From Dehalococcoidia bacterium (GTDB lineage: Bacteria; Chloroflexota; Dehalococcoidia; Tepidiformales; Tepidiformaceae): a DNA stretch of 64,000 bases. Both the position numbers and the translations under genes were made by a program. This document shows, in pieces, positions 60,584-64,000 of the stretch (positions are counted from its first letter, which is position 1; every line of letters starts with the position of its first letter). The notes beneath the pieces were generated by a model. The model saw only the letters and a list, made by a program, of their open reading frames with translations. It was not told where the DNA came from and searched no databases. The stretch is from the NCBI GenBank assembly GCA_020847985.1, contig JADLBC010000012.1, forward strand, positions 62,001 to 126,000, written 5' to 3'.

Positions 60584-62140
60584 GTGCCGAAACACAAGGG
60601 GATGAATGCGCGATACCCGGCGGGCGGCGAATCGGATCTGCGTGTGCTCGTGGTCGAGGATGACCCGTCGCTTGGGCGGCTCGTCCAGCTCGTGCTCTCG
60701 CGGTTCGCGGGGTCGGTGCAGGTCGAGCGCTCGGGCGGGGCGGCGATCGAGGCCGCGCGCCACAATCTCTTCCACGCCGTCGCCTGCGACATCAGCCTGC
60801 CGGATATGTCGGGGCTGGATGTCATCGCGGCGCTGCGCCAGGCGGTTCCCACCATCGGCGTCGTCGCGATCACGGGCTTCGTCGATGTCGATGTGGCCGT
60901 GCGTTCGATGAAGGCGGGCGCGGACGACTTCCTGGGCAAGCCGTTCGATGCCGAGGTGCTCTGGCACCTGCTGAACAAGGCGATTCTCACACGGCGGCAG
61001 CGGATCGATGCCGAGCAGGCCGAGGTCTACCGCCAGCTGGCCTACACGGACGCGCTCACGGGCTGCCCGAACCGGCGCTTCGTGGACGAATTCATCGAGG
61101 ATGCGGTGGAGACGGCGCGGCGCGAAAACAACGCGATGGCTGTCGCCTACTTCGATATCGATAACTTCAAGCTGCTGAACGACTTCGTCGGGCACGACCA
61201 GGGCGACGCGGTGTTGCGCGGCGTGAGCAACGCGCTCGCCGAGCACGTGACGGAGCCGAATGTGTACGGCCGCTTCGGCGGCGACGAGTTCGTGGCGGTG
61301 TTCCCGAAGAGCTCGGCGATCGAGGCGCGGCGCATCGTGGAGCGCATCCGCGAGGCCGTGCAGCGCATCGAAGTGATGAACGGTTCGCAAATCGTGCTGC
61401 CGACGCGCGTGAGCGTGGGGATTTCGACGTTCAAGGGCGTGGAGACGCCGCGCGACCTGATCGCGGCGGCGGAAGACCAGATGTACGTCGACAAGTCGGT
61501 GACACCGGCGCTCATCGGCAGCGCGATGGAGCACGCGACGCCGGACGCGATGAAGATTTCGAACCTGAAGGCGCTGCGCAACCTGGTGAAGGCGATCGAC
61601 CGGCGCGATAGCTACACGCGCTTCCACAGCGACCACGCCACGCACCTGGCGGCGACGCTGGGCCGGCTGTTGATGCTGCCGGCGGAGCAGATGACGGCGA
61701 TCAGCATCGGCGGGCCGATCCACGACCTCGGCAAGATCGTCGTGCCCGATGATGTGCTGCGGAAGCCGGGCCCGCTGACGCTGGACGAGCGCAAGACGAT
61801 GGAGGAGCACCCGGTGATGGGCGCGGCCATCGCGGCGGCGGTGACGGACCTGGACACGGTCGTGAACCTGGTGCGGCACCATCACGAGCGCTTCGATGGC
61901 GAAGGGTACCCGGGCGGCCTGGCGCGCGAGGAGATCACGTACCCGACGCGCATCTTCACGCTCGCCGATGCCTACAGCGCGATGACCACCGACCGGCCGT
62001 ACCGCAAGGGGCTAAGCCTCGAGCAGGCGGTGGACCAGATCATGCGGGGGCGGGGCACGCAGTTCGACCCGGACCTGGCAATCGAATTCGTGAAGATGGT
62101 CGAACGCGAATACGGGGCGCTGCGCGAGGACGCGGCATGA
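60584..62140 (+). CDS. Response regulator with GGDEF and HD-GYP domains
   Basis: A 518-residue protein with a GTG start (ATG 60602 is an alternative). The receiver (about 20-135) has VVEDD, phospho-Asp in CDISLPDMSG, and Lys in FLGKPF. GGDEF (about 155-310) has YGRFGGDEFVAVF with no RxxD inhibition site. HD-GYP (about 330-510) has IGGPIHDLGKIVVPDDVL and VRHHHERFDGEGYPGGL. It can make and break c-di-GMP in one chain, so the net output depends on phosphorylation by an unlinked kinase. Confidence 0.95.
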   Translation: MPKHKGMNARYPAGGESDLRVLVVEDDPSLGRLVQLVLSRFAGSVQVERSGGAAIEAARHNLFHAVACDISLPDMSGLDVIAALRQAVPTIGVVAITGFVDVDVAVRSMKAGADDFLGKPFDAEVLWHLLNKAILTRRQRIDAEQAEVYRQLAYTDALTGCPNRRFVDEFIEDAVETARRENNAMAVAYFDIDNFKLLNDFVGHDQGDAVLRGVSNALAEHVTEPNVYGRFGGDEFVAVFPKSSAIEARRIVERIREAVQRIEVMNGSQIVLPTRVSVGISTFKGVETPRDLIAAAEDQMYVDKSVTPALIGSAMEHATPDAMKISNLKALRNLVKAIDRRDSYTRFHSDHATHLAATLGRLLMLPAEQMTAISIGGPIHDLGKIVVPDDVLRKPGPLTLDERKTMEEHPVMGAAIAAAVTDLDTVVNLVRHHHERFDGEGYPGGLAREEITYPTRIFTLADAYSAMTTDRPYRKGLSLEQAVDQIMRGRGTQFDPDLAIEFVKMVEREYGALREDAA

Positions 62141-62340
62141 GAGCGCGCGGCTACTGGCTGTTCGAGCTGGTGGCGTGGCCGGCGGCGGCCTGGTGCGCCA
62201 TCGAGGTGGCCCTGCGCGTGGGAACGGGCGCGACGGACGGAATCGCGGCGACGGCGCTGCTGGGGCTTTGCGCGGGCGGGACAATCGTGGCGGCGCGCAC
62301 GCGGCAGGCGGCGCTGCGCGAGGCGCGCGTTCGAGGGTAA
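62137..62340 (+). CDS. Small membrane protein
   Basis: A 67-residue protein whose ATG overlaps the stop of the c-di-GMP gene (ATGA). Two TM helices are seen (YWLFELVAWPAAAWCAIEVAL and IAATALLGLCAGGTIVAA) and a basic end (RTRQAALREARVRG). The function is unknown. The coupling suggests a link with the regulator. Confidence 0.75.
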   Translation: MRARGYWLFELVAWPAAAWCAIEVALRVGTGATDGIAATALLGLCAGGTIVAARTRQAALREARVRG

Positions 62341-62407
62341 GGATTCACGCGCGGGCACTCCGGGGCGGCTATATTTGGTCGCACCCTTACCGGAGAGCAG
62401 TCCCCCC

Positions 62408-62881
62408 ATGACCACCACTCCCACGGGCCATGTACCAACCCAGCTGGGCCACATCGCCCTGCGCGTGCGCGATGTCGAGAAGACGGCCCGGTTCTATGCG
62501 GATGTCCTCGGGCTAACGCTGCGGCGCGGCGGCCAGCGCATCGCATTCCTCGGGATTCGCGAGGACGCCTCGCACGAGATCGCGCTGATGCCGTTGCCGG
62601 CGGACGCCCCCGGGCCGGACCCGGCGCGCGTGGGCATGTACCACATGGCGTGGGAGATGCCGTCGTTCGAGGCGCTGGAGGCGTTGCACCGGAGGCTGAT
62701 CGAGCACGGCGTGCACATCGCCGGGTACAGCGAATCGAACTCCTCGGCGAACGTGATGTTCTTCGACCCCGAGGGGAACGAGCTGGAGGCGCTGTGGGAG
62801 CCGCCGGCCGAGGAAGTGGAGCGAATTCGCGCCAGCGGGAAGGCGTGGCCACAGTTGGAGCGGGTCGCGCTCACGGCGTAG
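62408..62881 (+). CDS. VOC/glyoxalase-type protein
   Basis: Start revised from 62375 to ATG 62408, giving 157 residues. GHIALRVRDVEKTARFYADVLGL and VGMYHMAWEMPSFEALEALHRRL are the two beta-alpha-beta-beta-beta modules. Metal positions His, Glu, His and Glu are seen (GHIAL, EIALMP, YHMAWE, NELEALWE). Members include ring-cleavage dioxygenases, glyoxalases and epimerases. Confidence 0.9.
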   Translation: MTTTPTGHVPTQLGHIALRVRDVEKTARFYADVLGLTLRRGGQRIAFLGIREDASHEIALMPLPADAPGPDPARVGMYHMAWEMPSFEALEALHRRLIEHGVHIAGYSESNSSANVMFFDPEGNELEALWEPPAEEVERIRASGKAWPQLERVALTA

Positions 62882-62948
62882 CGGGCTACCGGGGCGTGAA
62901 ACGCGCGCGTAGGATGCGCCGCACAACACACCCGGAAGGAGCCCGCCA

Positions 62949-63743
62949 ATGTCCTGGATCGAAGTGGGCGGCAACGACATCTACTACGTGGAAGAAGGCG
63001 CGGGCCAGCCGATCGTCTTCCTGCACGGCATGAGTTCGTGCGGGGAGGCGTGGTGGCAGCAGTTCGCGCACCTGCGCGACCGCTTCCGCTGCATCGCCTA
63101 CGACAGCGTGAACCATGGCCACTCCTCGAATTCGCCGCGCGACGCGGATGAGCCAGACCGCGCGGACGAGCTTGAGGGCTTCCTCACGGCGATGGGTATC
63201 ACGCGGCCCATCCTCGCGGGCAACTCCATGGGCGGGAACACGCTCACGCGGTGGGCGACGCGCCATCCCGGCGACGCGCTCGCGCTCATCCCCTCGGGGG
63301 CGGGCGTGACGCTCGATGGGGCGCCGCTGCCGGCCGCTCGCCCGCTCGACCCGGAGGTGCTCTTCCTCCCCATCGGCGATTCGCTGACGGACGGGTTCAA
63401 GGCGGCGCAGCCGCGGATGTACGAGCGCTACCTGCGCATCCGTTCGACGGCAACGCGCATCGAGGCGTTGCGCCACCCGCGGCGGGCATCGGCAAAGACG
63501 GTGGCCGAGCGCAACGGCATGGGCGAAGGGGTGAAGCGGATCACGTCGCCGATGTGCATCATCGTGGGGGCACTCGATGCGGCGGTGCCGCGCTGCGAGA
63601 CGCTGCACGAACTCGTGCCCCATTCGGAGTACCACGCCATCGCGGGGGCGCCGCACAACGTCTACTACGAGGCGGCGGCGCCCTACAACGCCATCGTCGA
63701 TGCCTTCCTGGCGAAGGTGGCCGGGCCGGTGGGCGCGCGCTAA
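62949..63743 (+). CDS. Alpha/beta-hydrolase
   Basis: A 264-residue protein with AAGGAG upstream. VFLHGMSSCGEAWW is the oxyanion region, LAGNSMGGNTLTRW holds the nucleophile Ser, IIVGALDAAVP the Asp, and IAGAPHNVYYEAAAPYNA the His. It hydrolyses an ester or C-C bond; the substrate is unknown. It follows the VOC gene by 67 bases. Confidence 0.93.
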   Translation: MSWIEVGGNDIYYVEEGAGQPIVFLHGMSSCGEAWWQQFAHLRDRFRCIAYDSVNHGHSSNSPRDADEPDRADELEGFLTAMGITRPILAGNSMGGNTLTRWATRHPGDALALIPSGAGVTLDGAPLPAARPLDPEVLFLPIGDSLTDGFKAAQPRMYERYLRIRSTATRIEALRHPRRASAKTVAERNGMGEGVKRITSPMCIIVGALDAAVPRCETLHELVPHSEYHAIAGAPHNVYYEAAAPYNAIVDAFLAKVAGPVGAR

Positions 63744-63815
63744 GCCGCCCGGGGTCCCTCGTTTCGCAGCCAACGGCCCGTGACCGCGAGCGGCGGCACG
63801 GGCCATGCTATTGCC

Positions 63816-64000
63816 ATGAAGGCGACGGACGGCAGGCCCGCGGAACCCGGCACGCTCGTGCGGAGCCTCGGGCTGGCCGAGCTCACGCTCGCGGGGCTGG
63901 GGGTCATCCTTGGCGCGGGGGTGTATGCGCTCATTGGGGCGGCGGCCGAACAGGCGGGCCCGCACATCTGGGCGAGCTTCCTGCTGGCGGCGCTCGTGAC
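63816..64000 (+). CDS. Amino acid permease (APC superfamily), 5' part only
   Basis: ATG 63816 begins MKATDGRPAEPGTLVRSLGL. AELTLAGLGVILGAGVYALIG is the first helix with the unwound GxGxGxY-like substrate motif of APC amino-acid permeases. AAAEQAGPHIWASFLLAALV follows to the window edge. The C-terminus is outside. Confidence 0.85.
   Translation, partial: MKATDGRPAEPGTLVRSLGLAELTLAGLGVILGAGVYALIGAAAEQAGPHIWASFLLAALV

Noticed and set aside
1-64000. tRNA, rRNA, prophage and transposase genes
   Set aside because: I looked in all gaps for cloverleaf-like and conserved rRNA segments and for transposase motifs and found none.

Overview
This is a uniformly GC-rich, gene-dense bacterial chromosome segment. 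It has short intergenic gaps, many ATGA or GTGA start/stop overlaps, frequent GTG and TTG starts, and strong GGAGG ribosome-binding sites. I see no rRNA, tRNA, CRISPR array, transposase or prophage core. The gene set resembles a GC-rich Chloroflexota or neighbouring monoderm lineage: acyl-CoA and MaoC enzymes, a MoxR-DUF58-transglutaminase cluster, a LutA/LutB pair, an EF-G2 paralogue, a Gram-positive-type GAAC-N4-GTTC SOS box, and a sortase. The lineage is an inference and not proven here.

Layout. Positions 1-5.7 kb carry a partial SDR, a large DUF4011/helicase/nuclease gene that could be a solitary defence gene, and a MaoC-like dehydratase. A composite repeat follows. From 6.1 to 16.2 kb lie a class V aminotransferase, an acyl-CoA dehydrogenase, acylphosphatase, the MoxR/DUF58/transglutaminase-like operon, a flippase and a TetR regulator. 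An MMPL transporter (16.3-18.5 kb) converges on an EF-G-like GTPase. From 20.9 to 30.7 kb there are small conserved proteins, a DMT exporter, an M20 hydrolase, Sua5/TsaC, an alcohol dehydrogenase, nitronate monooxygenase and a Mug-type glycosylase. From 30.8 to 42.1 kb there are a zinc-ribbon/pseudo-receiver protein, an EEP hydrolase, a FIST sensor, an ABC exporter, LeuB, a broken PIN toxin, LutA, a LutB-LutC fusion, a HicA-like protein, a Dam methylase and an acyl-CoA dehydrogenase. From 42.2 to 50 kb there are a lipoprotein, three orphan genes, enoyl-CoA hydratase, MFS, GNAT and an ImuB-like polymerase with an SOS box. From 50.1 to 64 kb there are a PEP-utilising enzyme, an FKBP lipoprotein, an aminotransferase with an internal stop, a triple J-like protein, YqgE, a sortase, a micropeptide/terminator unit, an FN3 protein, PadR and DtxR regulators, a receiver-GGDEF-HD-GYP protein, VOC and alpha/beta-hydrolase proteins, and the start of an amino-acid permease.

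At least eight intergenic spots carry degenerate tandem arrays with an exact 7-bp period (CAGTACC, GGGAACC, GCCGACA, GCCAATA, CTCGAGG, CTCTTTC classes). Several are fused to a GGGG-n-CCCC palindrome, and several lie beside terminators or touch stop codons. This is the strongest non-genic signal in the window.

Other non-routine items are an 18-codon micropeptide with its own promoter and terminator, a transglutaminase-like protein with all three catalytic residues replaced, a pseudo-receiver with a Glu at the phospho-site, and two broken genes (PIN toxin, aminotransferase). Coordinates marked as revised starts differ from the ORF track because the track extends upstream into repeats or leader sequence.
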